Below, one piece after another: positions 22,276 to 30,071 of a DNA stretch of 35,413 nucleotides. The translations under genes were made by a program, and so were the position numbers. Each line of letters opens with the position of its first letter. Within the stretch, counting starts at the first letter, position 1. This stretch comes from Chloroflexota bacterium (GTDB lineage Bacteria; Chloroflexota; Dehalococcoidia; Lucifugimonadales; Lucifugimonadaceae), in NCBI GenBank assembly GCA_016189845.1, contig JACPRT010000009.1, positions 1 through 35,413 on the forward strand, written 5' to 3'. Under the pieces are notes generated by a model. The model made no database searches. It had not been told where the DNA came from and was given only the letters and a program-made list of their open reading frames with translations.

Positions 22276-22935
22276 TCAGGGGACCTGCGGGACCGCAGGG
22301 CGCCTCATGAGCTTGGGCGGAGAAATGATTCCGCCAGACAGGCAAAACCGTAGCGCCCGCTCGACCGGCATGTCCAGATCGTAAACCTCGTCGAGAGGCA
22401 CGATCGCCACGTATCCAGAGTTCGGCGTGGGCGCGGTCGGGATATAAACGACCCCCATGACCTGGCCGTCTTCGTGCTCGATCGTGTTCGTCAGGAAGCC
22501 GATCGTCCAGGTGCCCCGGCGCGGGTATTCGAATTCGACGACGCGCCGGAAACCCGTCTGTCCGCTGCCGCTGAACGACTCGACGAGCTGCTTCGACGCC
22601 GAATAGACCGTGTTGTAGACCGGTACTCTGAGGAGCCCGGCCTGGACCGCCCGCACCAACCACCGGCCGCCGTAGGTGGCCATCACCAGGCCCGCGCCGT
22701 ATGCCGCAGTGAGGATGATGCCAAAACCCAGCCCCGGTACATTTCGTCCGAATATGAGCTGGATTACGGGTTGCGGGATCCGGTCCAGGGTGTTGAACAC
22801 GAAGCTCAATACCCCGTACGTGATCAATACCGGTATGAGGATCAGGAAGCCTGCGATGAAGCGGGCGCGCACGTGCGTCGTGAGGCGGAGGCTGAACCGC
22901 CGGCCGACCGAAGGGCGAGACGAATCTGAAGTCAT
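22276..22935 (-). CDS. DUF502 family membrane protein
   Basis: A 219-residue protein of the DUF502 family. It has two N-terminal membrane segments (about 25-50 and 68-90, with FIAGFLILIPVLITYGV) and the family core RVPVYNTVYSASKQLVESFS and GVVYIPTAPTPNSGYVAIVP with a C-terminal segment about MPVERALRFCLSGGI. The ATG at 22935 has GGAAGGA 6 bases upstream. It is last in a minus-strand run (possible Nmad3-like, SDR, DUF502), 37 bases after the SDR. Biochemical role of the family is unknown. Confidence 0.9.
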   Translation of the reverse strand: MTSDSSRPSVGRRFSLRLTTHVRARFIAGFLILIPVLITYGVLSFVFNTLDRIPQPVIQLIFGRNVPGLGFGIILTAAYGAGLVMATYGGRWLVRAVQAGLLRVPVYNTVYSASKQLVESFSGSGQTGFRRVVEFEYPRRGTWTIGFLTNTIEHEDGQVMGVVYIPTAPTPNSGYVAIVPLDEVYDLDMPVERALRFCLSGGIISPPKLMRRPAVPQVP

Positions 22936-22972
22936 ATGGGCTGTCCTTCCGAGACGCTTTTTTTCAAGAGAG

Positions 22973-23764
22973 CTACTGGCGGAGACGCGAACGGTATTCC
23001 TCGGCGTTGTCCCCGGGGTCGTAGCCGACGACCCGCCGGGCGTGCTCGATGTCCCAGAACCGCCATTTGTTGTTCGACACGCCGTAGAAGATGTCGAATT
23101 TCAGGCCCGGGGCGCTGAGACACCGGTCGACCAGCTGCGCCAGGTCGCGATGGCTGCACCATGTGGCCAGCTGGCGGACATCGTGCGTGGGATCGTCGTG
23201 GCGATTGACGGTGCCGATGCGGAGGCAGGCGACCTCCAATCCGTGGTTCTCGGCGTAATAGGCGCCAAGTGCCTCCCCGACCGCCTTGCTTACTCCGTAG
23301 AACCCATCCGGGCGTATGGGTACGAAGCGGTCGATCTGCGTCACGGCCCCCGGTTGCAGGCCCGCGTAGTCGCCCTTGCGAATCCGGCGGTAAGGCTCAT
23401 CGAGTTCGAACATCCCGACCGCGTGGTTGGAGCTTGCGTAGACAACGCGTTTTGCGCCCGCCTGGCGGGCAGCCTCGTATACGTTCTGCGTGGCGACGAT
23501 CCCGTTCTTGAGGGCGGAATCCCAGGGCTGATGCATGTCGGGATTCGCGGCGAGATGAACGACGCCCCACATGCCATCGAACGCGGAGCGGATTGCGGCG
23601 AAGTCGGCGACGTCCGCGACCGTTGTGGGGATACCTGAAGCACCGGGCGCCTTCGCCCGGTCGAGGCCGTGAAACTCGTATCTGGGGCCGAGGTGGCGGA
23701 CGAGCGCGGACCCGATGAGGCCGCTCGAGCCGGTGATCAGGACCTTCGGTCGCGAGGTTGCCAT
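22973..23764 (-). CDS. Uronate dehydrogenase-like NAD-dependent SDR
   Basis: A 263-residue extended-type SDR. The Rossmann motif is TGSSGLIGS (11-19), with acidic Asp35 after the second strand, indicating NAD. The active-site set is Ser111/Ser112, Tyr156 and Lys160 (RPDGFYGVSK). The segments YASSNHAVGMFE, RPDGFYGVSKAVGEALGAYYAEN and LATWCSHRDLAQL resemble uronate dehydrogenases, which oxidise glucuronate or galacturonate to the aldarolactone. The ATG at 23764 lies 28 bases inside the 3' end of the upstream gene, so translation is coupled. Activity on uronates is inferred from family resemblance; other nucleotide-sugar or hexose substrates remain possible. Confidence 0.82.
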   Translation of the reverse strand: MATSRPKVLITGSSGLIGSALVRHLGPRYEFHGLDRAKAPGASGIPTTVADVADFAAIRSAFDGMWGVVHLAANPDMHQPWDSALKNGIVATQNVYEAARQAGAKRVVYASSNHAVGMFELDEPYRRIRKGDYAGLQPGAVTQIDRFVPIRPDGFYGVSKAVGEALGAYYAENHGLEVACLRIGTVNRHDDPTHDVRQLATWCSHRDLAQLVDRCLSAPGLKFDIFYGVSNNKWRFWDIEHARRVVGYDPGDNAEEYRSRLRQ

Positions 23765-24534
23765 TCTTCAACTCCCGGGTTGAATTCTTCGATCCTTCGC
23801 TGGAGCGCCGCGAGCCGGGCGGCTGCACCGGGTGAACCCGGCTCGATTATGCAGCGGCACGTGCGAGTGTACGAGCCGATCACCTGCAGCTCCGACCGGC
23901 CTCCATCCCAGCGCCACGGCGCGCCGTCGGAGGCAACGAATACCGTTTGCGCCAGAACGCGGTCGACCGGGACGGCCCTGCGGAACCGGCGAGACCGAGA
24001 GGAACCGCCGAAGACCCAGAAGCCGTCCCAGAGCCGCGCGTCGTTCAGGCCTTTGCGCACGTGCGCGTTGGCGCGTAAGCGCTCGAGCGCGCCGTCGACG
24101 GGCCGCACGCGGACGCACGGGAGGATTCCGTCGACCTCCAGGAAGCCGACCAGGAAGAAGCCAGCCTGCCCTGTGAAGGCGCCGTCCGACCAGCCCTCGA
24201 GGCGGGCGAGGAAGAGGATGAAGTCGCCCCGTACGACTCGCTTCAGCGCCGCCGCACGTGGCGCCCGCTCGCAGTTGTCGCCATATGTCAGGGTCTCGAA
24301 CTCGGGATCGAAATGCGCAGGCGACCCCCAGAGCTTTCGGGGAATCCAGCGCCTCAAGGGCCGCCCCGCTTCGTTCCATGAGGTCAGGCTGCCCAGCAGA
24401 ACGGAATTCCGGCCGGCCGTGACCGGGCGCTCGGGGATGGGCAGGAGCTCGAACGTGCCGTCCTCGAAGAGCGGGCTCGCGTAGGGGTGTGACGAGTTCG
24501 CTCCAATATTCGCGAGGTAGATGCGCCGCGCCAT
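23737..24534 (-). CDS. Putative nucleotide-modification-associated (Nmad3-like) protein
   Basis: A 265-residue protein beginning MARRIYLANIGANSSHPYAS with the motif SPLFEDGTFELLPIPE (20-35). This resembles Nmad3, a domain linked by comparative genomics to nucleic-acid base modification in phages and bacteria. Other features: LTYGDNCERAPRAAALKRV (82-100), RGDFILFLARLEGW (102-115), GQAGFFLVGFLEVDG and WDGFWVFGGS. There is no signal peptide or membrane helix. It begins 22 bases from a divergent hydrolase (ATG to ATG) and overlaps the SDR gene by 28 bases. The ATG at 24534 has no ribosome site. Reaction unknown; family placement from motif memory, not a search. Confidence 0.6.
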   Translation of the reverse strand: MARRIYLANIGANSSHPYASPLFEDGTFELLPIPERPVTAGRNSVLLGSLTSWNEAGRPLRRWIPRKLWGSPAHFDPEFETLTYGDNCERAPRAAALKRVVRGDFILFLARLEGWSDGAFTGQAGFFLVGFLEVDGILPCVRVRPVDGALERLRANAHVRKGLNDARLWDGFWVFGGSSRSRRFRRAVPVDRVLAQTVFVASDGAPWRWDGGRSELQVIGSYTRTCRCIIEPGSPGAAARLAALQRRIEEFNPGVEEWQPRDRRS

Positions 24535-24540
24535 GGGATG

Positions 24541-24548
24541 AGTATGAT
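24541..24548. promoter_or_regulatory. overlapping divergent -10 elements
   Basis: On the minus strand CATACT (24541-24546) ends 6 bases before the ATG of the Nmad3-like gene at 24534. On the plus strand TATGAT (24543-24548) ends 7 bases before ATG 24556 of the hydrolase. The two hexamers share four bases, so transcription both ways from this point would be mutually exclusive. The minus-strand hexamer has a possible TTCCCA -35 at 24564-24569. Confidence 0.4.
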
Positions 24549-24555
24549 GGCCCGA

Positions 24556-25431
24556 ATGACCTCTGGGAAACCTGGTTTGCCGTTCGAACGGCTCGTTCCA
24601 GTTCGCGGCCTTCGGCTGAACATCCGCGTGTGGCCGGGCAAGGGTCGTGCCTTCCTGCTGTTGCACGGCCTGTCGTCGAACGCCCGCACCTGGGATGGGG
24701 TCGCCAGGAGACTGCACGCCGACGGCTACCGCGTCGTAGCGGTCGACCAGCGGGGGCACGGGCTCAGCGACAAGCCGGACGACGGCTATTCGTTCGACGA
24801 CGTGACCTCCGACCTCCGCGAGCTGATTGGCGGGCTTGGCCTGGCCAGGCCGATCCTGATAGGCCAGTCCTGGGGCGGGAACGTCGTGCTGGACTTCGCG
24901 GGAAGATACCCGGGACTCGCGTCCGGGATAGTCCTGGTCGACGGGGGATTCACCGAGCTTGCCGCCCGCCCGGATGCGACCTGGGAGCGCATCAGTGTCG
25001 TGTTGCGACCGCCGGACCTCGACGGCATGCCTCGCCGGGAGTTCGAAGAGCGGCTCCGGAAGCGCCACGCGTACATGACCCCCGAACGGATCGAGGCCGT
25101 GATGGGAAATTTCGAGGTCCTCGCCGACCGCACGATCAGGCGGCGCCTGTCGATACCCAACCATATGAAGATCCTGCGTTCCGTCTGGGAGCAACGGCCG
25201 TCGAAGATCTTCGGAGGTGTCCGGGAACCCGTCCTGATCACGGCGCCGGTCGATGCAGACCCCGAACGGGCAAGGCGCAGGCTGGAAGCGGTCGAAAGCG
25301 CGAGGTCGGCCCTGGCCAGGTCGAGGGTCAGGTGGTTTGAAGACACCGTCCACGATATCCATGTCCAGCGGCCCGATGAGCTGTCGGCGGAGATCCTGAG
25401 CGCCCTCCGGGACGGCTTCTTCGGGTGGTAA
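24556..25431 (+). CDS. Alpha/beta hydrolase
   Basis: A 291-residue alpha/beta-hydrolase-fold enzyme. The oxyanion region is LLLHGLSSNARTWDG (34-48), then VDQRGHGLSDKP, the nucleophile elbow GQSWGG with Ser105, a helical cap (about 140-215) and a late His266 in EDTVHDIHVQRPDE. The acid is probably Asp234 of VDADPER. Start choice: in-frame ATGs occur at 24538, 24544, 24547 and 24556. I prefer 24556 because TATGAT lies 7 bases upstream and the protein begins naturally with the substrate-domain strand; no ribosome site marks the earlier ones. Esterase, lactonase or haloperoxidase-like activities are all possible. RNase D follows 6 bases later. Confidence 0.88.
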   Translation: MTSGKPGLPFERLVPVRGLRLNIRVWPGKGRAFLLLHGLSSNARTWDGVARRLHADGYRVVAVDQRGHGLSDKPDDGYSFDDVTSDLRELIGGLGLARPILIGQSWGGNVVLDFAGRYPGLASGIVLVDGGFTELAARPDATWERISVVLRPPDLDGMPRREFEERLRKRHAYMTPERIEAVMGNFEVLADRTIRRRLSIPNHMKILRSVWEQRPSKIFGGVREPVLITAPVDADPERARRRLEAVESARSALARSRVRWFEDTVHDIHVQRPDELSAEILSALRDGFFGW

Positions 25432-25437
25432 TCTTCC

Positions 25438-26583
25438 GTGGTGCTCATCACCGATAAACCCGCGCTCGACCGGCTCTGCCGGGACCTGGCCACCCGACCC
25501 TACGTCGCCGTCGACACCGAGTTCGTCGGTGAGCACACCTACTGGCCACGGCTCTGCCTGATCCAGGTCGCCGCGGGTGAGGTCGCAGCGGCGATCGATC
25601 CCCTCTCGGGGTTGGACCTCGAGCCGCTCTTCCAGCTCTTTTCCGCCCCCGGGGTCCTGAAGGTCCTGCACTCCGGTCGCCAGGACCTCGTCCTTTTCAG
25701 GCGCATCGCCGGCCGCATGCCGTCGCCGGTCTTCGACACACAGATCGCCGCGATGGCATGCGGATTCGGGGACTCGGTCGCCTACTCGACGCTGGCATCG
25801 ACCCTAACGGGCGCCACCATCAACAAGTCGATGCAAGTGACCGACTGGGCCCGGCGCCCGCTCACGATGGGGCAGGTCGACTACGCCCTCGCCGATGTGA
25901 TTCATCTGTGCGGCGCTTACGAGAACCTCAAGGGACGGCTCGCCGCTGCAAAGCGGGACGGCTGGATCGAAGAAGAGATCCAGCAGATGGCGTTCGAGGC
26001 GGCCTCCGATGCCGATCCGTGGACGGCGTGGCAACGCATCCAGGTCCGGGGCGCCGACTCGCGTACCCTGGCCGTCCTGCGCGAAGTGGCTGCCTGGAGG
26101 GAAATCTGCTCGGCGCGTATGGATCTGCCGCGCCCGCGGGTTGCGCGCGACGAAACCCTGCTCGATATCGCCTTCAGGCGGCCGCGGACGCAGGCCGAGC
26201 TCAAGCGCATCCGTGGCTTCGCAAATGTGCCATCCGACGGTCCGGTGATCGCGGAGATCCTTGCAGTCGTCGAACGGGCCCTGGCGGCGCCGATCGAGGA
26301 CTGTCCCCGCCCGCACCAACGGGTCGAGGTACCCGAGGCCGTCCAATCGCAGGTCAGCCTCCTCCAGGCGCTGCTTCGCCTGCGATGCGACGAACACGGG
26401 GTCGCACCTCGTCTCGTGGCGACTCGATCGGACCTCGAGGCGTTGGCTATGGACCCCCGCAAGGACCACCGGTTGCTCCAGGGGTGGCGGGCCGGAGTCT
26501 TCGGCGACGATGCGCTCGGCCTGTTGCGAGGCGAACTCGCGATGACCGGTCATTCGAACGGGGCGAAGGTCCTAAAAATTTGA
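25438..26583 (+). CDS. rnd: Ribonuclease D
   Basis: A 381-residue 3'-5' exoribonuclease that trims tRNA and other stable RNA precursors. The DEDDy residues are present: Asp26 and Glu28 in VAVDTEFVGEHTYWPRLCLIQV, Asp83 in HSGRQDLVLF, Tyr149 and Asp153 in VDYALADVIHL. The C-terminal part contains an HRDC-like domain (about 210-290; DETLLDIAFRRPRTQAELKRIRGF). It starts at GTG 25438 or the adjacent GTG 25441, 6 bases after the hydrolase stop. The stop codon TGA overlaps the TTG start of the next gene. The gene is unrelated in function to the metabolic genes downstream. Confidence 0.95.
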   Translation: MVLITDKPALDRLCRDLATRPYVAVDTEFVGEHTYWPRLCLIQVAAGEVAAAIDPLSGLDLEPLFQLFSAPGVLKVLHSGRQDLVLFRRIAGRMPSPVFDTQIAAMACGFGDSVAYSTLASTLTGATINKSMQVTDWARRPLTMGQVDYALADVIHLCGAYENLKGRLAAAKRDGWIEEEIQQMAFEAASDADPWTAWQRIQVRGADSRTLAVLREVAAWREICSARMDLPRPRVARDETLLDIAFRRPRTQAELKRIRGFANVPSDGPVIAEILAVVERALAAPIEDCPRPHQRVEVPEAVQSQVSLLQALLRLRCDEHGVAPRLVATRSDLEALAMDPRKDHRLLQGWRAGVFGDDALGLLRGELAMTGHSNGAKVLKI

Positions 26584-27710
26584 GAATCGAAGAGGTCGAA
26601 GGATTCCTGATTGCGGATGCCTACGTCGTGCGGATCACGACCGACAGCGGCGTCACGGGAATCGGCCAGACGGCGTGCTGGGGCTACCCGGAGGCAGTCG
26701 AACGGGTCGTCGCGAAATTCCGCGACTACCTGATCGGCAAGAACCCCCTCCAGATCGAGCACCACTGGCAGTTCATGTATCGCATGGGGCCGTTCCGGGG
26801 CTCGGTCCTGTCGGGCGCGGTGAGCGCGGTCGATATCGCCCTGTGGGACATCAAGGGCAAGCATTTTCAGGCGCCGGTCTGGGAACTCCTGGGCGGCAAG
26901 TGCCGCGACAAGGTGCGCCTGCACCTGCTCATGGGCGGCAAGAATCCGGACGACGCGAGGCGACGGGCCCGGGAGGCACGCGAGGAGGGATTCACGGCAG
27001 TCAAGCTGGACCCGCTGCCCGAGACCTACCACTCGATGACGCTGTCGCGTCTTATCAAGTCCACCCGCGAGACGGTCGCAGCGGTGCGAGAGGGCGCTGG
27101 CGATGACGTGGACGTCATCCTGGAGTTGCACCGCAAGCTGACGCCCATGGTTTCGATCGCCCTGGCCGAAGCCCTCGTGGAGTTCAATCCGCTGTTCATC
27201 GAGGACCCCATCCAGATTGACTCAATCATCTCGCAAGGCGAGCTGGCGAAGCGATTCACGTCGCCGCTGGCCAACGGCGAGCGAATGCATACCATCTGGG
27301 AGTTCCGCGAGCTGCTTTGCAACGGCGGCGCGCAGTACGTCCGACCGGATGTCGGCCTGGCCGGCGGCCTGACCCAGTGCAAGAAGATCGCGGCCATCGC
27401 GGAGTCGTTCCACAGCGCGGTCGTCACGCACAACTACCTGGGCCCGATCCTCACGGCCGCTTCGGTGCAACTTGACGTCTCGATTCCCAACTTCATCGTG
27501 CAGGAATACTCGAAAGCCGATGAGGCGCCGAAGAACAGGATCTACAAGTCCACGCTGAAGCGAAAAGGTGGATTCATACCGACCCCGGAGGCTCCGGGGA
27601 TCGGCGTCGAGTTGGACGACAGGCTATTGAAGCGGGCCAAACACGAGCCACGCGACCTGACGAAGATCGTTCCACTGCGGGACGACGGGTCGGTCGGGTA
27701 TTCGGTGTAG
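26580..27710 (+). CDS. Enolase-superfamily (mandelate racemase/muconate lactonizing-like) enzyme 1
   Basis: A 376-residue enzyme of the enolase superfamily (capping domain then TIM-barrel), resembling sugar-acid dehydratases such as galactonate dehydratase. Motifs: the AVKLDP strand at about 140-145, then Glu182-x-His184 in ILELHRKLTP, Glu208 in LFIEDPI, Glu234 in ANGERMHT and His284 in VTHNYLGPILTAAS. The usual first metal ligand is Asp; here it is Glu182. TTG 26580 overlaps the rnd stop as TTGA, with GAAGG about 10 bases upstream. It is followed 5 bases later by a second, divergent paralogue, so the two may be a pathway pair. Substrate unknown. Confidence 0.9.
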   Translation: MRIEEVEGFLIADAYVVRITTDSGVTGIGQTACWGYPEAVERVVAKFRDYLIGKNPLQIEHHWQFMYRMGPFRGSVLSGAVSAVDIALWDIKGKHFQAPVWELLGGKCRDKVRLHLLMGGKNPDDARRRAREAREEGFTAVKLDPLPETYHSMTLSRLIKSTRETVAAVREGAGDDVDVILELHRKLTPMVSIALAEALVEFNPLFIEDPIQIDSIISQGELAKRFTSPLANGERMHTIWEFRELLCNGGAQYVRPDVGLAGGLTQCKKIAAIAESFHSAVVTHNYLGPILTAASVQLDVSIPNFIVQEYSKADEAPKNRIYKSTLKRKGGFIPTPEAPGIGVELDDRLLKRAKHEPRDLTKIVPLRDDGSVGYSV

Positions 27711-27715
27711 ATACG

Positions 27716-28840
27716 ATGAAGATAACCGGCCTCAAGGCGTTCCACTGCAATGGCAGCCGCTACCCGTGGGTGTTCATCAAGATCGAGACCGATGCCGGGA
27801 TCACAGGGATCGGGCAGGCGTCGAGCGGGCCGGGATCCGCGATGGTCGCTGCGGCTGCGTCGAGGCTCGGCGGGTGGCTAACCGGCGAGGACCCGAGCAG
27901 GATCGAGTACCTGTGGAACAAGCTGTTCACGGGTTTTAGCTCCCTGGGCAACCGGGGGTTCGCCAGCGCGCTCATCAGTGCCGTCGACATCGCCCTCTGG
28001 GACATCCGAGGCAAGCAGCTCGGACTGCCCGTGTATGAGCTGCTCGGCGGCAGGTTCCGGGACCGGCTGATCCTTTACGCAAACGGCTGGTTCCAGGACT
28101 GCGAGACTCCCGACGACTTCGCCAGGAACGCAAAGGCAGAGGTGAAGAAGGGCCATACGGCGATGAAGCTAGACCCGTTCATGCGCTTCATCGACCGGTC
28201 GGAGCCTCGCCAGCATGCGGGCGGCATGACTCCAGCGGCCGAGGCGAAGGGCGCAGCGATCGTCGAAGCCATCCGCGATGCCGTGGGCCCCGACGTCGAG
28301 ATCCTGATCGACGCACATGGCATGTATGACGTGCCGACCGCGGTCAGGCTGGCCCGGCGACTCGAGCCCTGCAACATCGGTTGGTTCGAGGAACCGGTGC
28401 CACCCGAGAACTACGACGCACTCAGGCTCGTCCGTGAGCAGATTGCCACGCCCATATGCGTCGGGGAACGGCTGATCAGCCGCTACGACTTCAGGCCGAT
28501 TCTGGACCACCAGCTCGCCAATTACCTGATGCCGGACATCATCCGCACCGGGGGCATCAGCGAGATGAAGAAGATTGCCACAATGGCCGAGGCGTACTAC
28601 GTCCCGGTCAGCCCCCACGACGCCACCGGGCCGATCACGATGATCGCCGGGGCCCAGGTGATGATGACCGTGCCAAACTTCTACCGTCTCGAGATCGCGT
28701 ACTCCGAACTGCCCCTCTACAACGAGGCGCTGACGCCGCCTCTGGACGTCCACGACGGGTACTTCCACGTGTCGAACCGGCCCGGTCTTGGCCATGAGCT
28801 CAGCGAGGAATACCTCACGAAACAGGCGGTCCCGTTCTGA
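27716..28840 (+). CDS. Enolase-superfamily (mandelate racemase/muconate lactonizing-like) enzyme 2
   Basis: A 374-residue enolase-superfamily enzyme. The N-terminal capping domain has the GIGQASSGPGS region (31-41). The barrel carries AMKLDP (149-154), the metal ligands Asp199 (ILIDAHG, with catalytic His201), Glu225 (WFEEPV) and Glu251 (VGERLISR), and a late His301 in SPHDATGPI. All canonical residues of the mandelate-racemase/galactonate-dehydratase group look intact, so it should abstract the alpha proton of a carboxylate and eliminate water. It is 5 bases after the first paralogue, with which it shares overall layout but not close sequence. Substrate is not inferable. Confidence 0.92.
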   Translation: MKITGLKAFHCNGSRYPWVFIKIETDAGITGIGQASSGPGSAMVAAAASRLGGWLTGEDPSRIEYLWNKLFTGFSSLGNRGFASALISAVDIALWDIRGKQLGLPVYELLGGRFRDRLILYANGWFQDCETPDDFARNAKAEVKKGHTAMKLDPFMRFIDRSEPRQHAGGMTPAAEAKGAAIVEAIRDAVGPDVEILIDAHGMYDVPTAVRLARRLEPCNIGWFEEPVPPENYDALRLVREQIATPICVGERLISRYDFRPILDHQLANYLMPDIIRTGGISEMKKIATMAEAYYVPVSPHDATGPITMIAGAQVMMTVPNFYRLEIAYSELPLYNEALTPPLDVHDGYFHVSNRPGLGHELSEEYLTKQAVPF

Positions 28841-28988
28841 CGAGGCTTCATCGCTAACGCGCGCGCACCGGTCCGGCCGGGTCCCCTTTCTATCGGTGCA
28901 AAGGTGTTGACGGAATTCGTGCCTGACCGATGGTGATATCCTCCGCCCGGCCTCTACTGCGGCTATCAACGAACGGGGACGAAGGTCA
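28841..28988 (+). promoter_or_regulatory. intergenic region before the KPR-like gene
   Basis: 148 bases. TTGACG (28907-28912) matches the -35 consensus at 5 of 6 positions. The nearest -10-like hexamers, TGATAT (28934-28939) or GATATC, lie 21-22 bases away, longer than usual. GCACCG (28865-28870) and CGGTGC (28894-28899) form a 6-bp inverted repeat. GAAGG (28981-28985) precedes the ATG. The break suggests a new transcription unit here. Confidence 0.3.
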
Positions 28989-30020
28989 ATGATCAAGCGC
29001 ATCGGTATCGTAGGCGCAGGCGCGATCGGTAGCGTGGTCGGCGGCATGCTGACGAAGGGCGGGCGGGACGTCACCCTGATCGATCAATGGCCCGATCACG
29101 TCGCAGCGATGCGAAAGCATGGGCTCCGCCTCTCGGGGACATGCGGCGACCACACGATCAAGGTGAAGGCGCTGAATATCCACGAGGCACAGTCCATCCG
29201 GGAGCCGTTTGACGCGGTGTTCATTTCGGTGAAGTCCTACGACACCGAATGGGCGACGCAACTCGGGGTGCAGTACCTCGGCCCCGGCGGCGTCGTGGTG
29301 GACTTCCAGAACGGGATAAACGACGAGCGCGTGGCAGCGGTGGCTGGCCGTGAGCGCACGCTGGGTTGCGTCATCACGATCGGCGCCGGGATGTACGAGC
29401 CCGGTCATGCAATGCGCACCGACACCAATGCGGTCGGGTTCAAGATCGGCGAGCTGGATGGAAAGGAGAGCGCCCGGGCGCGCGAGCTGGCGCAGATCAT
29501 GAACGCGGTCGCGCCATCGAAGACGACCACAAACCTGTGGGGTGAACGCTGGTCCAAGCTTGCAGTCAACTGCATGGCCAACCCGATCGCGGGGCTGTCC
29601 GGACTCGGCTCGGCCGAGGTGCGCACCGATCCCAACGCTCGCCGGATCGCGATCAAGGTTGCGGCAGAGGTCATACGCGTGGGTCGTGCCCTGGGGCACG
29701 AAATCGAGCCGATCTTCGGAATTCCGGCGCAGCGGTTCGTCGAAGGCGCCGATGGCAAGAACCTCGAGGAGCTCGAAACGGACATGGCCGCGGGTGCGGG
29801 CTCGCTGGCGGGCGGGAAGCCGTCGTTCCTTCAGGACGTGCTGAAGGGCCGGCGGACGGAGGTCGAGTTCCTGAATGGGTACGTCTCTGAACAGGGCAGG
29901 AAGGCCGGCATCCCGACCCCCTTCTGCGACGCGGTCGTGAAGGTGGTCAAGAGCTTCCCGGTCGGGACGCTGAAGCCCGATCCGAAAAACCTGACGCCGT
30001 TGATCGCCATGCTGCGGTAG
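28989..30020 (+). CDS. 2-dehydropantoate 2-reductase-like (PanE/ApbA) protein
   Basis: A 343-residue NAD(P)-dependent reductase of the ketopantoate reductase family. The dinucleotide motif is GAGAIG (9-14), with SVKSYDT (80-86). The catalytic Lys190 and Asn194 lie in WSKLAVN. The C-terminal helical domain contains RTEVEFLNGYVSEQGRKAGI, the family's substrate loop. Length fits the larger KPR-like proteins rather than E. coli PanE. It sits between enolase-superfamily and creatinase-like genes, so it likely reduces a 2-keto acid intermediate of the pathway rather than making pantoate; no other pan gene is here. GAAGG precedes ATG 28989. Confidence 0.85.
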   Translation: MIKRIGIVGAGAIGSVVGGMLTKGGRDVTLIDQWPDHVAAMRKHGLRLSGTCGDHTIKVKALNIHEAQSIREPFDAVFISVKSYDTEWATQLGVQYLGPGGVVVDFQNGINDERVAAVAGRERTLGCVITIGAGMYEPGHAMRTDTNAVGFKIGELDGKESARARELAQIMNAVAPSKTTTNLWGERWSKLAVNCMANPIAGLSGLGSAEVRTDPNARRIAIKVAAEVIRVGRALGHEIEPIFGIPAQRFVEGADGKNLEELETDMAAGAGSLAGGKPSFLQDVLKGRRTEVEFLNGYVSEQGRKAGIPTPFCDAVVKVVKSFPVGTLKPDPKNLTPLIAMLR

Positions 30021-30071
30021 GTGGCCGCCGCGCGCGTTCGCGAGCGTCGACGCCGCTATGCCTGATATCTG

